From contig NZ_JAUEPL010000006.1 in NCBI RefSeq assembly GCF_030406405.1, positions 124,001-188,000 of the forward strand: a stretch of 64,000 bases of DNA, in the 5' to 3' direction. The notes beneath the pieces were generated by a model. That model was not told the origin of the DNA. It saw nothing but the letters and a program-made list of their open reading frames with translations, and ran no database searches. The stretch is from Streptomyces ficellus (GTDB lineage Bacteria > Actinomycetota > Actinomycetes > Streptomycetales > Streptomycetaceae). Below are positions 8,034 to 16,102 of this stretch, in pieces. Position numbers and translations under genes: made by a program. Each line of letters starts with the position of its first letter. The first letter of the stretch is position 1.

Positions 8034-9371
8034 TCAGGCGCCCAGGGTGGCGCGGCGGTCCAGGAAGGCGGCCACCGGGGGCGTGCCGTGGTGCGGGGCG
8101 AGGAGGCGGACCGTTTCGGTGAGCATCGCGCGGATGCGGCTCGACCGGACCTCGCCGAGCAGGTCCAGGACCCGTTCGCCGGCCGCCGCGGCCTCCTCCA
8201 GACGGCCGCCGCGTGCCAGGTCCGCCGCCAGTTGCGCCCGGTACAGCGCCAGATTGCGGGCGAAGTGCGAGCTCGACAGCACCGTCGCGCGGTGCGCGTG
8301 CCGGGCGGCGCGCGCCCAGTCGCCCAGGGCCGACCAGCACTGCGCCTCCAGTGCCTCCACCTCCGGTTCGCCGAAGAAGGACATCCACTCCGGGTCCGCG
8401 TCGCACGGCCCGCGCCCGAACAGCGTGTGCGCCCGCCCCAGGGCCTCCTCGCACGCCGCCCGGTCGCCCAGCCCCGCCCAGCCGCCGGCCTCCCGCAGCG
8501 TCAGCAGCGCCAGCAGCCGCGCCGACGACAGGTGCTTGCCCGCCCGCTGCCCCGCCTGCGCGGCCCGTACCGCCTCCCGGTACTTGCCCGCGTCCCTGGC
8601 CAGGAACGACGTGTTGGAGAACGCGTGCGCCTCCAGGGCCGGGTCACCCGCCACGCGCGCGGTGGCCAGGGCTTCCGCGTAGTGCGAGCGGGCGTCCTCC
8701 AGACGGCCCGAGTCATGCGCCAGCCACCCCACCGACAGCGCCAGCTCACCGGTGCCCGCGTGCATCCGGTCGGCCGTCGACTGGCGGGTCGCCCGGCCGG
8801 AGTCCAGCAGCGCGTAGGCGGCACGGAGCGGTTCGGCGGCCTTCCGGTACAGCCCGTCCGCGCCGTGCCGGTCGTCGAGCAGCCGGATCCGCCGCACCGC
8901 CTCCTCGACGGCGTTCACCTCGGCCTCGCCGAACCTGTCGCCGGCGCGCGGCGCCGGGATCGGGCCGAGGCCGCCGATACCGAGCGAGGCGGCCGCCACC
9001 GTGGCGGTGCCGCCCGTCATGAATGCGCGACGCAGCACGTCGCTCTCCTCATCGTTCCGGGTGGTGATCTCTGGCGCCGGTGCGGCGGCGACCGCGGCAC
9101 GCGCCCCCCGGCCGCGTACGTGCTCCCGCGCGACGAACCCCAGATCCGTCAGGGACAGCCCGGGGAACATGTGCAGGAACACCCGCTCGTACGCGTAGTT
9201 CGGGCAGCGGATCTCGCCCGACTCCACGCGCCCGATGTAGCGGGCGTCGCACGCCACCTGCTCGCCGATCTCCCGGGCGGCCCTGCGGACCGCGGCCGCG
9301 AACTCCCCCGGGGAGCGCTGCCCGCGCAGGCGGCGGAAGGCGAGATTGGGAACTGCCCGTGACGTCGCCAT
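8034..9371 (-). CDS. XRE-type regulator with TPR-like repeats (NsdA-like)
   Basis: A 445-residue regulator. The N-terminal 70 residues (LAFRRLRGQRSPGEFAAAVRR... ARYIGRVESGEIRCPNYAYE) have the form of a diverged XRE helix-turn-helix. A Gly/Ala-rich stretch (AFMTGGTATVAAASLG) follows. The remainder is a helical repeat array of tetratricopeptide type (SHYAEALATARVAGDPALEAHAFSNTS...). This build matches the large Streptomyces group of TPR regulators that includes NsdA, which affect sporulation and antibiotic production; the specific orthologue is not certain. ATG 9371 has AGGAGAGGG about 9 bases upstream. It is divergent from the small gene at 9624, a common pairing for this group. Confidence 0.7.
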   Translation of the reverse strand: MATSRAVPNLAFRRLRGQRSPGEFAAAVRRAAREIGEQVACDARYIGRVESGEIRCPNYAYERVFLHMFPGLSLTDLGFVAREHVRGRGARAAVAAAPAPEITTRNDEESDVLRRAFMTGGTATVAAASLGIGGLGPIPAPRAGDRFGEAEVNAVEEAVRRIRLLDDRHGADGLYRKAAEPLRAAYALLDSGRATRQSTADRMHAGTGELALSVGWLAHDSGRLEDARSHYAEALATARVAGDPALEAHAFSNTSFLARDAGKYREAVRAAQAGQRAGKHLSSARLLALLTLREAGGWAGLGDRAACEEALGRAHTLFGRGPCDADPEWMSFFGEPEVEALEAQCWSALGDWARAARHAHRATVLSSSHFARNLALYRAQLAADLARGGRLEEAAAAGERVLDLLGEVRSSRIRAMLTETVRLLAPHHGTPPVAAFLDRRATLGA

Positions 9372-9623
9372 GGCCGAGCCCTCTCCTGCGTACTGCACTG
9401 CCGTTGTTCCGGCGAAGCAGAACGTACATGGCGTGACGGAATGAGTACGCAGGGTTTGGCTGCAAACGGGATATCTCACCCACGATCCGCCATGAACTGC
9501 CATCCTTTGCGGCGGCGTGCCGCCGTAGCTGTTGACGCGCGCGGGCGTTGAACCATGCGGAGAGACGCAACGTGTCTTCATACGGGGACTCGAGCGAGGA
9601 GGGATCCCTTGTTGGAGGTCGGC
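9372..9623. promoter_or_regulatory. Divergent promoter region
   Basis: This region lies between the TPR regulator (-) and the 151-residue gene (+). A TTGACG at 9532-9537 is a possible -35 element for the rightward gene, without a clear -10. A CGGCGGCGTGCCGCCG hairpin lies at 9511-9526. Confidence 0.3.
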
Positions 9624-10079
9624 ATGGAGGCGAACCGGCGGTCCGTTGACGGATCGCAGAGCATCGCGCGGCACCGGCCGGCACCGGACGCGAGCGTCCC
9701 GCCCGAGGACGGCGAGCCCTGCGACCTGGTGACCGTTCCGGCCCGGCAGGGCCTCGAAGCCGTCGACATCCTGCGGCGCGGCGGCGCCCCGCTGGTGGGG
9801 CCCGTGCTGCACGACGGGACGTGCGACACCCTCGGATTCCTGGTTCCGCCCGGCACCGCCGCCGGCTGGGACATGCCCGGCAGCGCCTGCACCCGGACCT
9901 CCGGGCGCGGCCTGCGGATCGCCGACGCCGCCGGCGAGGCCCAGCCGGAGCCCCCCGTCTCCGGCTCCGGCTGGCTCCTGCCCCCCACGGACACCGTCCC
10001 GGTCACCGACCCCGTCATGCTGCGCGAGGCACTCGGCGAAGCCGCCCGCCTGATCGAGGCCGCCGACAACTGCCGCTAG
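9624..10079 (+). CDS. Hypothetical protein paired with TPR regulator
   Basis: A 151-residue protein with no signal peptide, membrane segment or motif I recognise. The core PARQGLEAVDILRRGGAPLVGPVLHDGTCDTLGFLVPPGTA... resembles short Streptomyces proteins found next to XRE/TPR regulators, which are thought to be their partners. ATG 9624 has GGAGG 5 bases upstream. It is divergent from the regulator. Function unknown. Confidence 0.6.
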   Translation: MEANRRSVDGSQSIARHRPAPDASVPPEDGEPCDLVTVPARQGLEAVDILRRGGAPLVGPVLHDGTCDTLGFLVPPGTAAGWDMPGSACTRTSGRGLRIADAAGEAQPEPPVSGSGWLLPPTDTVPVTDPVMLREALGEAARLIEAADNCR

Positions 10080-10126
10080 GGCCCGCGCCGGCCCGTGGTC
10101 GGCGCGCGTCCGTCGATAATGGGCGG

Positions 10127-10981
10127 ATGGCAAGGAACAAGCAGCGTGGGCGGGTGGCGGTCGTGGAGACCGTGGCCGGCGGGGTCGCCGAGCTGATACC
10201 CGATCCCGAGCACGCCCGCGCCTGGACCCTGCTCATCGACGGCGCGCCCCAGTCGCACGTCGACCTGGACGACCCGGCCCGCCTGGGCTTCGCGTACCAG
10301 CGGCGGCTGGGCCACATCGCCGACCTCGTCGCCCCGCCGGGCCGTCCCCTCCAGGCCGTCCACCTCGGGGGCGGCGCCTTCACCCTCGCCCGCTACATCG
10401 CCGCCACCCGGCCCCGCTCCACCCAGCAGGTCGTCGAGTACGACGCGCCCCTCGTCCAGCTGGTGCGCCGCGAGCTGCCGCTCGACCCCGGCGCCCGTGT
10501 CCGCGTCCGGGGCGCCGACGCCCGGGCCGGGCTCGCCAAGGTGCCGGACGGCTGGGCGGACCTGATCATCGCGGACGTCTTCAGCGGAGCCCGTACCCCC
10601 GCGCACCTCACCAGTACGGAGTTCCTCGCCGAGGTGCGGCGCGTCCTGAAGCCCGGCGGCCACTACGCCGCCAACCTCGCGGACGGCCCGCCGCTGGCCC
10701 ACCTGCGCGGCCAGATCGCCACCGCCGCCACCGTCTTCCCCGAGCTCGCGCTCGCCGCCGACCCCGCCGTGCTGCGCGGGCGCCGCTACGGCAACGCCGT
10801 GCTCCTCGCGTCCGCCGTCCCGCTGCCCGTCGCCGAGCTGACCCGCCGGGTCGCGACCGACCCGCACCCGGGGCGGGTGGAGCACGGGCGGGCGCTGACC
10901 GACTTCACGGGCGGGGCGGTCGCCGTCACCGACGCGAGCGCCAAGGACTCACCCGTACCGCCACCCTCGGTGTTCCAGTAG
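10127..10981 (+). CDS. Spermidine synthase-like methyltransferase-fold protein
   Basis: A 284-residue protein with the polyamine synthase/SAM-methyltransferase fold. Visible motifs are AVHLGGGAFTLARYIAA (nucleotide loop), VVEYDAPLVQLVRREL (acidic residue after strand 2), WADLIIADVFSGARTP (the D-containing active-site strand) and LKPGGHYAANL. Proteins of this type in actinobacteria are annotated spermidine synthase-like, but many lack the full aminopropyltransferase site. No membrane domain is present, unlike the MFS-fused forms. The start at 10127 has a weak ribosome binding site. Confidence 0.75.
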   Translation: MARNKQRGRVAVVETVAGGVAELIPDPEHARAWTLLIDGAPQSHVDLDDPARLGFAYQRRLGHIADLVAPPGRPLQAVHLGGGAFTLARYIAATRPRSTQQVVEYDAPLVQLVRRELPLDPGARVRVRGADARAGLAKVPDGWADLIIADVFSGARTPAHLTSTEFLAEVRRVLKPGGHYAANLADGPPLAHLRGQIATAATVFPELALAADPAVLRGRRYGNAVLLASAVPLPVAELTRRVATDPHPGRVEHGRALTDFTGGAVAVTDASAKDSPVPPPSVFQ

Positions 10982-11075
10982 CGGGCGGTGTCCGCATGGT
11001 GGGCGCGTGCTTGCGATGCGTGGCCGGCGGAGGCGAGAATCGGCCAATTGTTCCCAATGATGGAAAGAGGCCCTC

Positions 11076-11204
11076 ATGGGTAATCATGTCCATGTTCGCG
11101 TCCATCAGGGCATGGGTGTCTCGGACGGCGGCGAGCTCATCGAGCACTACCACTGCCGCTGCGGGGAGACCTGGACGAAGTCGTACGAGGTCGAAGACGA
11201 GTGA
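11076..11204 (+). CDS. 42-residue CxC protein
   Basis: A short protein, MGNHVHVRVHQGMGVSDGGE... then HYHCRCGETWTKSYEVEDE. One CRC motif plus several His residues suggest metal binding. ATG 11076 is preceded by AAAGAGG at a good distance, and codon use is typical of the genome. It sits alone between the spermidine-synthase-like gene and the convergent secreted-protein gene. I do not know its function, though small proteins of this form recur in Streptomyces. Confidence 0.65.
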   Translation: MGNHVHVRVHQGMGVSDGGELIEHYHCRCGETWTKSYEVEDE

Positions 11205-11214
11205 GCGTGACGCC

Positions 11215-11793
11215 CTAGCGGCGCTCCTCGATCCGGACGGTCGGCGCATGGTCGTGCCAGGTGCAGAAGACGTCGATCTCCGTACCGTCCCGGCTGAACG
11301 TCACGCGGATGTAGGTCGGCTGCTTCCACACCTGCATCTGCCAGCCGGCCGCCGGGGTCGCCGAGACCAGTTCCGCCGACGAGGCGCCGATGTCGAAGGC
11401 GACGCGGCCGCCGTCGACCGTGTAGCTCTTGACCTCGCCGGTGCCGGCCTTCTCCGGGGCCTTCGGGGTCTCCCGGACCGCCGGCGCCTCCCCGGCCGTC
11501 GTGCCCTCCCGGCTCGGTGACGGTGCGCGGCTGCCGCCCGGAGCGGCGGACACGGAAGGCCGCGGCGAGGGCGGCGACGAGGGCGTCGGGGACGCCGGGC
11601 GCTGAGTGGACGAGGCCTGCGGCTCCACGACCCGCGCGGCCGGGCGATCGGTGGCGAGCGGCAGGGCGCGCGGCGGGTCGTACGCCGTGCCCGCCATCAC
11701 CGTGTGCACGCCCCACCACGAGAGGGTGACCGCCGCGCCCGTGGCGAGCGACCACGCCAGGGCGTGTACGAGTCCTCTACGCATCCGGGCCAT
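11215..11793 (-). CDS. Membrane-anchored secreted protein, unknown
   Basis: A 192-residue protein. N-terminal MARMRRGLVHALAWSLATGAAVTLSWWGVHTVMAG is one membrane segment or an uncleaved signal. Next comes a Pro/Ser-rich linker (residues about 55-110: SPTPSSPPSPRPSVSAAPGG). The C-terminal domain of about 75 residues is beta-rich (VKSYTVDGGRVAFDIG, WQMQVWKQPTYIRVTFSRDGTEIDVFCTWHDHAPTV). It is probably a cell-surface protein with an exported binding domain. ATG 11793 or ATG 11784 could be the start. It is divergent from the response regulator gene 70 bases away. Confidence 0.65.
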   Translation of the reverse strand: MARMRRGLVHALAWSLATGAAVTLSWWGVHTVMAGTAYDPPRALPLATDRPAARVVEPQASSTQRPASPTPSSPPSPRPSVSAAPGGSRAPSPSREGTTAGEAPAVRETPKAPEKAGTGEVKSYTVDGGRVAFDIGASSAELVSATPAAGWQMQVWKQPTYIRVTFSRDGTEIDVFCTWHDHAPTVRIEERR

Positions 11794-11862
11794 AGTGCAC
11801 CACCCGCCCACGCCGTCAACACCGGTCCCCCTCATTCCGCCGTATGGCGTACGGTGCCGCCC

Positions 11863-12552
11863 ATGGCAAGTGTGCTCGTGGTCGAGGACGACCAGTTCGT
11901 ACGCTCCGCCCTCATCCGGCACCTGACCGAGGCGTCCCACACCGTACGGAGCGTCGGCACGGCCCTGGAGGCGCTGCGCGAGGTCGCCCATGTCCGCTTC
12001 GACGTGGTGATCCTGGACCTCGGACTGCCCGATCTGGACGGGTCCGAGGCGCTGAAGATGCTGCGCGGCATCACCGACGTACCGGTGATCATCGCCACCG
12101 CGCGGGACGACGAGGCCGAGATCGTACGGCTCCTCAACGACGGCGCCGACGACTACCTCACCAAGCCGTTCTCGGTCGAGCACCTGTCCGCGCGGGTGGC
12201 CGCCGTGCTGCGGCGCTCCCGTGCGGCCACCGGTGAGGGCTCGCCGTCCAGCGTCCTCCGGGTCGGCGGGCTGACCGTCGACCCGCTGCGGCGCCAGGCG
12301 GAACTGGACGGCGCGCGGCTGGACCTCACGCGCCGGGAGTTCGACCTGCTGGCGTTCCTTGCCGGGCGGCCGGGCGTGGTCGTACCGCGCAAGGAACTGC
12401 TCGCCGAGGTGTGGCGGCAGTCGTACGGGGACGACCAGACCATAGACGTCCATTTGTCGTGGCTGCGGCGCAAACTGGGCGAAACGGCCGCGAAACCCCG
12501 CTACCTGCACACCTTGCGGGGTGTCGGCGTGAAGCTGGAGCCGCCGCTGTGA
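11863..12552 (+). CDS. OmpR/PhoB-type response regulator
   Basis: A 229-residue DNA-binding regulator. The receiver domain has acidic residues E8-D9-D10, phospho-acceptor Asp52 in VVILDLGLPD and Lys101 in YLTKPF. The C-terminal winged helix covers residues about 130-229 (LDLTRREFDLLAFLAGRPGVVVPRKELLAEVW, DVHLSWLRRKLG, YLHTLRGVGVKLE). Its partner is the histidine kinase starting at 12719. The 166-base gap between them contains a palindromic repeat, which is unusual since such pairs are normally overlapping. Signal unknown. Confidence 0.9.
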   Translation: MASVLVVEDDQFVRSALIRHLTEASHTVRSVGTALEALREVAHVRFDVVILDLGLPDLDGSEALKMLRGITDVPVIIATARDDEAEIVRLLNDGADDYLTKPFSVEHLSARVAAVLRRSRAATGEGSPSSVLRVGGLTVDPLRRQAELDGARLDLTRREFDLLAFLAGRPGVVVPRKELLAEVWRQSYGDDQTIDVHLSWLRRKLGETAAKPRYLHTLRGVGVKLEPPL

Positions 12553-12627
12553 GCGTCGCCCCCGACATCAGCCGCTGCCGCGGCGGGGCGGCCGCCGGGC
12601 CCCGGGCGACCGTGATGGCCGCACCTC

Positions 12628-12715
12628 CGCTCCTCCTGCCTTCGGCGGGCGGTACCCCCGGCGCGGGCGGAGACGGGGGTACCTGCCGGGCGGAAGCCCT
12701 GGGGGAGGGCCGAGA
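12628..12715. repeat. Palindromic repeat between response regulator and kinase
   Basis: The perfect 9-bp arms GGTACCCCC (12651-12659) and GGGGGTACC (12675-12683) lie within a longer GC-rich stretch of a form common in Streptomyces intergenic DNA (CTCCTGCCTTCGGCGGGC... GGAAGCCCTGGGGGAGGG). It may set the ratio of regulator to kinase transcript. Confidence 0.55.
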
Positions 12716-12718
12716 GCG

Positions 12719-14104
12719 GTGAGGTGGGCGCTCGTCAAGGTGGCGCTGGCCGTGACCGTGATGGTCGTGGTGGCGTTCGCCATCCCGCTGGGGCTCGTCA
12801 TCAAGGAGATGGCCCGCGACCGGGCCTTCACCAATGCCGAACGGCAGGCCGCCGCGATCGGCCCCACCCTGTCCATCACCACCGCCCGGGAGGAACTGAA
12901 CCGGGCCGTCGCCTCCACCCAGGCCGGGGCCGCCGGACGCATGGCCGTGCACATCCCGGCCCCCGACGGACCGGGCGGCCGGGCCATGGAGATCGGCACC
13001 GGCCGGGCAACCGAGGAGGACCTGGCCACCGTCCAGCGGGTGCCGCGCGCCTCGACCGCCGAGGTACCGGGTGGCTACGCCCTGCTCCAGCCGACCGCCA
13101 TCAGCACCGGCCGGATCGCGATCGTCGAGGTGTACGTGCCCGAGGGCGAGGTCTCCAACGGACTCGCCACCGCCTGGCTGATCCTCGCCGGGGTGGGCGT
13201 CGCCCTGATCGTCGGCTCCGTCGCGGTCGCCGACCGGCTCGGCGTACGCATGGTGCGGCCCGCCCAGCGGCTTGCGCGCGCCGCGCACGACCTGGGCGAG
13301 GGCAGACTCGGCGCCCGCGTACCCGAGGACGGGCCGCCCGAACTGAAGTCCGCCGCCGTCGCCTTCAACTCGATGGCCGACCAGGTCGTCCAGCTCCTGG
13401 CCAACGAGCGGGAACTGGCCGCCGACCTCTCCCACCGGCTGCGTACGCCGCTGACCGTGCTGCGCCTGAACGCCGCCTCGCTCGGCGACGGGCCCGCCGC
13501 CGACCAGACGCGGGCGGCCGTCGAACAGCTGGAGCGGGAGGTCGACACCATCATCCGTACGGCCAGGGCGGCCAAGCCGCAGACCCAGGCGGCGGGGCCC
13601 GGCGCCGGGTGCGACGCCTCCGAAGTCGTACGGGAGCGGATGGAGTTCTGGTCCGCGCTCGCCGAGGACGAGGGACGCAAGGTGCGCCTGGCCGGTGTCG
13701 ACCGGCCCGTGCGCATCCCGGTCGCCCGCCCCGAGCTGGTCGCCGCCCTCGACGCGCTGCTCGGCAACGTCTTCCGGCACACCCCCGAGGGCACCGCCTT
13801 CTCGGTCGACGTCCACAACGGCGAGGACGCGGTCATCGTGCTCGTCTCGGACGCGGGGCCCGGCATCGCCGACCCGGACGCCGCCCTGGCGCGCGGCAAC
13901 AGCGGGGCGCGCGACGGGTCCACGGGGCTGGGGCTCGACATCGTGCGCCGGGTCGCCGAGTCGACCGGCGGGGACGTACGCATCGGGCGCTCCGTCCTCG
14001 GCGGTACGGAGGTGCGCGTCTGGCTCGGGCTGGACGAGCGGCGCGCCACCGAGCACCGCCGGCGCGGGCACCGGGTGCGGCGCCGGCGCGGCCGCCTTCT
14101 TTAA
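12719..14104 (+). CDS. Sensor histidine kinase
   Basis: A 461-residue membrane kinase. TM1 covers about 5-28 and an extracellular sensor loop about 29-150. TM2 covers about 151-173, followed by HAMP about 175-228. The HisKA box ADLSHRLRTPLTVLRL has His239. The ATPase domain has LLGNVFRHTPEG (N box), SDAGPGI (G1) and GSTGLGLDIVRRV (G2). The C-terminus is a strongly basic tail (RRRGHRVRRRRGRLL). The GTG start has GGGGGAGGG about 10 bases upstream. It pairs with the OmpR-type regulator upstream. The sensor loop has no Cys pair or known ligand motif. Confidence 0.88.
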   Translation: MRWALVKVALAVTVMVVVAFAIPLGLVIKEMARDRAFTNAERQAAAIGPTLSITTAREELNRAVASTQAGAAGRMAVHIPAPDGPGGRAMEIGTGRATEEDLATVQRVPRASTAEVPGGYALLQPTAISTGRIAIVEVYVPEGEVSNGLATAWLILAGVGVALIVGSVAVADRLGVRMVRPAQRLARAAHDLGEGRLGARVPEDGPPELKSAAVAFNSMADQVVQLLANERELAADLSHRLRTPLTVLRLNAASLGDGPAADQTRAAVEQLEREVDTIIRTARAAKPQTQAAGPGAGCDASEVVRERMEFWSALAEDEGRKVRLAGVDRPVRIPVARPELVAALDALLGNVFRHTPEGTAFSVDVHNGEDAVIVLVSDAGPGIADPDAALARGNSGARDGSTGLGLDIVRRVAESTGGDVRIGRSVLGGTEVRVWLGLDERRATEHRRRGHRVRRRRGRLL

Positions 14105-14249
14105 CCGGCGCCCATGCCGTCCTTAAGCGGAGCCTAAGATCCCCACCCCCCGTCCCAAAGTGGGCATTTGTCCGCTTCCTGCTCGCTAGCGTGCTGCCAC
14201 ACCCCCCACCCGCGACGCACCCCGTAGCCACTCCTCAGCCACTCCTCCA

Positions 14250-14287
14250 GCGCTCCGGCCGGGTCACCCCCCATCCGGCCGGAGCGC
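14250..14287. terminator. Bidirectional terminator
   Basis: Perfect 13-bp arms GCGCTCCGGCCGG / CCGGCCGGAGCGC with a 12-base loop. It lies between the converging kinase gene and the second ABC operon. Confidence 0.75.
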
Positions 14288-14307
14288 GCCCCCGCGCGCG
14301 TCGCGGG

Positions 14308-15129
14308 TCACCCCTTCACCGCGCCCTGCATGATGCCGCCGACGATCTGCCTGCCGAAGGCGACGAAGACCAGCAGCAGCGGCAGCGTGCCCAGCAGCGC
14401 GCCCGCCATGATGACGGACTGGTCGGGGATGTAGCCGCGGCCGAGGCCGGTCAGCGCCACCTGCACCGTGGGGCTGCCGTTCTGGGTGAGGGCGATGATC
14501 GGCCAGAAGAAGTCGTTCCAGGCCATGACGAACGTCAGCATGGCCAGCACCGCCATCGCTGGCCGGGCGGCCGGGAAGACCACGTGCCACACCACCCGGA
14601 GGCCGCTCGCGCCGTCCACTCTGGCCGCTTCGAGCAGCTCCACCGGCAGCGCCTCCAGCAGGTACTGCCGCATGAAGAACACCCCGAAGGCGCTGACCAG
14701 GGCGGGCAGGACGACCGACTGGAGCTGGTCGGTCCAGGACAGCTCGGCGATCAGCATGAACAGCGGGACGACACTGAGCTGCGGCGGCACCATCATCGTG
14801 CCGATCACCAGCAGCAGGAGCACGTTCTTGAAGCGGAAGCGCAGCTTGGCGAAGGCGAAGCCGGCCAGCGTGGAGAACAGGACCGTGCCCGCCGCGACCG
14901 TGCCCGCCACGATCACCGTGTTGAGCAGGGCGACGCCCATGTTGGCGTCGGTCCAGGCGATCCCCAGGTTCTTCGGCAGGTTCCCGCCGAACCAGAAGGG
15001 CGGTGGGGTCCGCGCGAGCCGGCCGTTGGTGCCGGACGCCGCGATCGCCGTCCACACCAGCGGAAACAGCGACAGCACGGTGAAGACGATGAGCACGGCG
15101 TACGTCATCCGGCCCGCACGAACTCTCAA
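14308..15129 (-). CDS. Second CebG-like ABC permease
   Basis: A 273-residue MalG/CebG-family inner-membrane permease with six predicted membrane segments. The EAA loop is EALPVELLEAARVDGASGLRVVWHVVFPAARPA. It is clearly paralogous to the CebG at 19133-19984, sharing for example QLQSVVLPALVSAFGVFFMRQYLLEALPVEL. I chose the TTG at 15129 because it overlaps the preceding stop (TTGA) and has GGAGGAGG 5 bases upstream; an internal ATG at 15108 is the alternative. Third gene of a binding protein-permease-permease operon without its own ATPase; MsiK-type ATPases encoded elsewhere usually serve such systems. Confidence 0.85.
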   Translation of the reverse strand: MRVRAGRMTYAVLIVFTVLSLFPLVWTAIAASGTNGRLARTPPPFWFGGNLPKNLGIAWTDANMGVALLNTVIVAGTVAAGTVLFSTLAGFAFAKLRFRFKNVLLLLVIGTMMVPPQLSVVPLFMLIAELSWTDQLQSVVLPALVSAFGVFFMRQYLLEALPVELLEAARVDGASGLRVVWHVVFPAARPAMAVLAMLTFVMAWNDFFWPIIALTQNGSPTVQVALTGLGRGYIPDQSVIMAGALLGTLPLLLVFVAFGRQIVGGIMQGAVKG

Positions 15130-16097
15130 CCCGTCCTCCTCCGGTAGGCGTTGATCAGCCCGGCGGCCGTCCCGAGCAGCACCAGGATCAGGAACATCGC
15201 CCACGCGATCGCCGAGGCGCGGCCGAGATGGAGGTTCACCCAGCCCTGCTCGTACAGGTAGAGCCCCAGCGTCTGGAACTGATGGTCCGAACCGCCGGTC
15301 GCGCCCGCGCTGCCGTTGAACAGCAGCGGCTCGCCGAACAGCTGGGTGGCGCCGATCGTCGACACGACGATGGTGAACAGGATCGTCGGCCGCAGCGACG
15401 GCACCGTGACATGGACGAACTGCCGCCAGCGCGAGGCGCCGTCGAGCGCCGCCGACTCGTACAGCTCGTCCGGGATCGACTGCATCGCGGCGAGGTAGAT
15501 CAGCGCGTTGTAGCCCGTCCACCGCCAGATGACGATCGTGGACACCGCGAACTGCGAGGCCCACGCGCCGTTCTGCCAGTTGACCGGGCCGATCCCGGCG
15601 AGCCCGAGCGCCCAGTTGACCATCCCGTAATCGCGCCCGAAGAGCAGCACGAAGACCAGCGTCGCGGCGGCGACGGAGGTGGCGTACGGGGTGAGGGCCA
15701 CCACCCGGAAGAACATCGACCCGCGCAGCCGGCCGTGCAGCAGGTGCGCCACGCCGAGCGCGATCAGCAACTGCGGCACGGTGGACAGCAGCCCGATGGT
15801 GACCGTGTTCTTCAGGGCGTTCCAGAAGAACTCGTCCGCCACCAGCCGTGAGAAGTTGCGCAGCCCCACCCACTCCATGTCGGCGGGCGCGGTCAGCTCC
15901 ACGCGGTGCAGCGAGGCCCAGGCCGTGTAGAGCAGCGGGACGAGCCCGAAGGCGGCGAAGAACACGAAGAAGGGGGCGATGTACGCGTACGGGCTCCACC
16001 GCACGTCCCAGCGGTGCCGGCGCGCACGCCACCGCCGCTCCCCGGCCGCGTCCTGCCGCAGTGGCGCACCGCCGGCCGTGGTCGTCCCGCTCGCCAT
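15126..16097 (-). CDS. Second CebF-like ABC permease
   Basis: A 323-residue MalF/CebF-family permease. It has an Arg-rich cytoplasmic start (RRWRARRHRWDVRW), six predicted membrane segments, and the EAA loop IPDELYESAALDGASRWRQFVHVTVPSLRPTILF. It is close to CebF at 19981-20973, sharing IVIWRWTGYNALIYLAAMQ and TIVVSTIGATQLFGEP. ATG 16097 is used here; a GTG at 16106 would overlap the upstream stop as GTGA and is equally possible. The 3' end overlaps the next permease by 4 bases. Confidence 0.85.
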   Translation of the reverse strand: MASGTTTAGGAPLRQDAAGERRWRARRHRWDVRWSPYAYIAPFFVFFAAFGLVPLLYTAWASLHRVELTAPADMEWVGLRNFSRLVADEFFWNALKNTVTIGLLSTVPQLLIALGVAHLLHGRLRGSMFFRVVALTPYATSVAAATLVFVLLFGRDYGMVNWALGLAGIGPVNWQNGAWASQFAVSTIVIWRWTGYNALIYLAAMQSIPDELYESAALDGASRWRQFVHVTVPSLRPTILFTIVVSTIGATQLFGEPLLFNGSAGATGGSDHQFQTLGLYLYEQGWVNLHLGRASAIAWAMFLILVLLGTAAGLINAYRRRTG

Positions 16098-16102
16098 GCC
16101 GG

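Noticed and set aside
12549..12722. A 57-residue frame bridging response regulator and kinase with GTGA overlaps at both ends
   Set aside because: The overlaps are tempting, but the peptide is encoded by a palindromic repeat element and is low-complexity Gly/Ala/Pro, with no ribosome binding site of its own.
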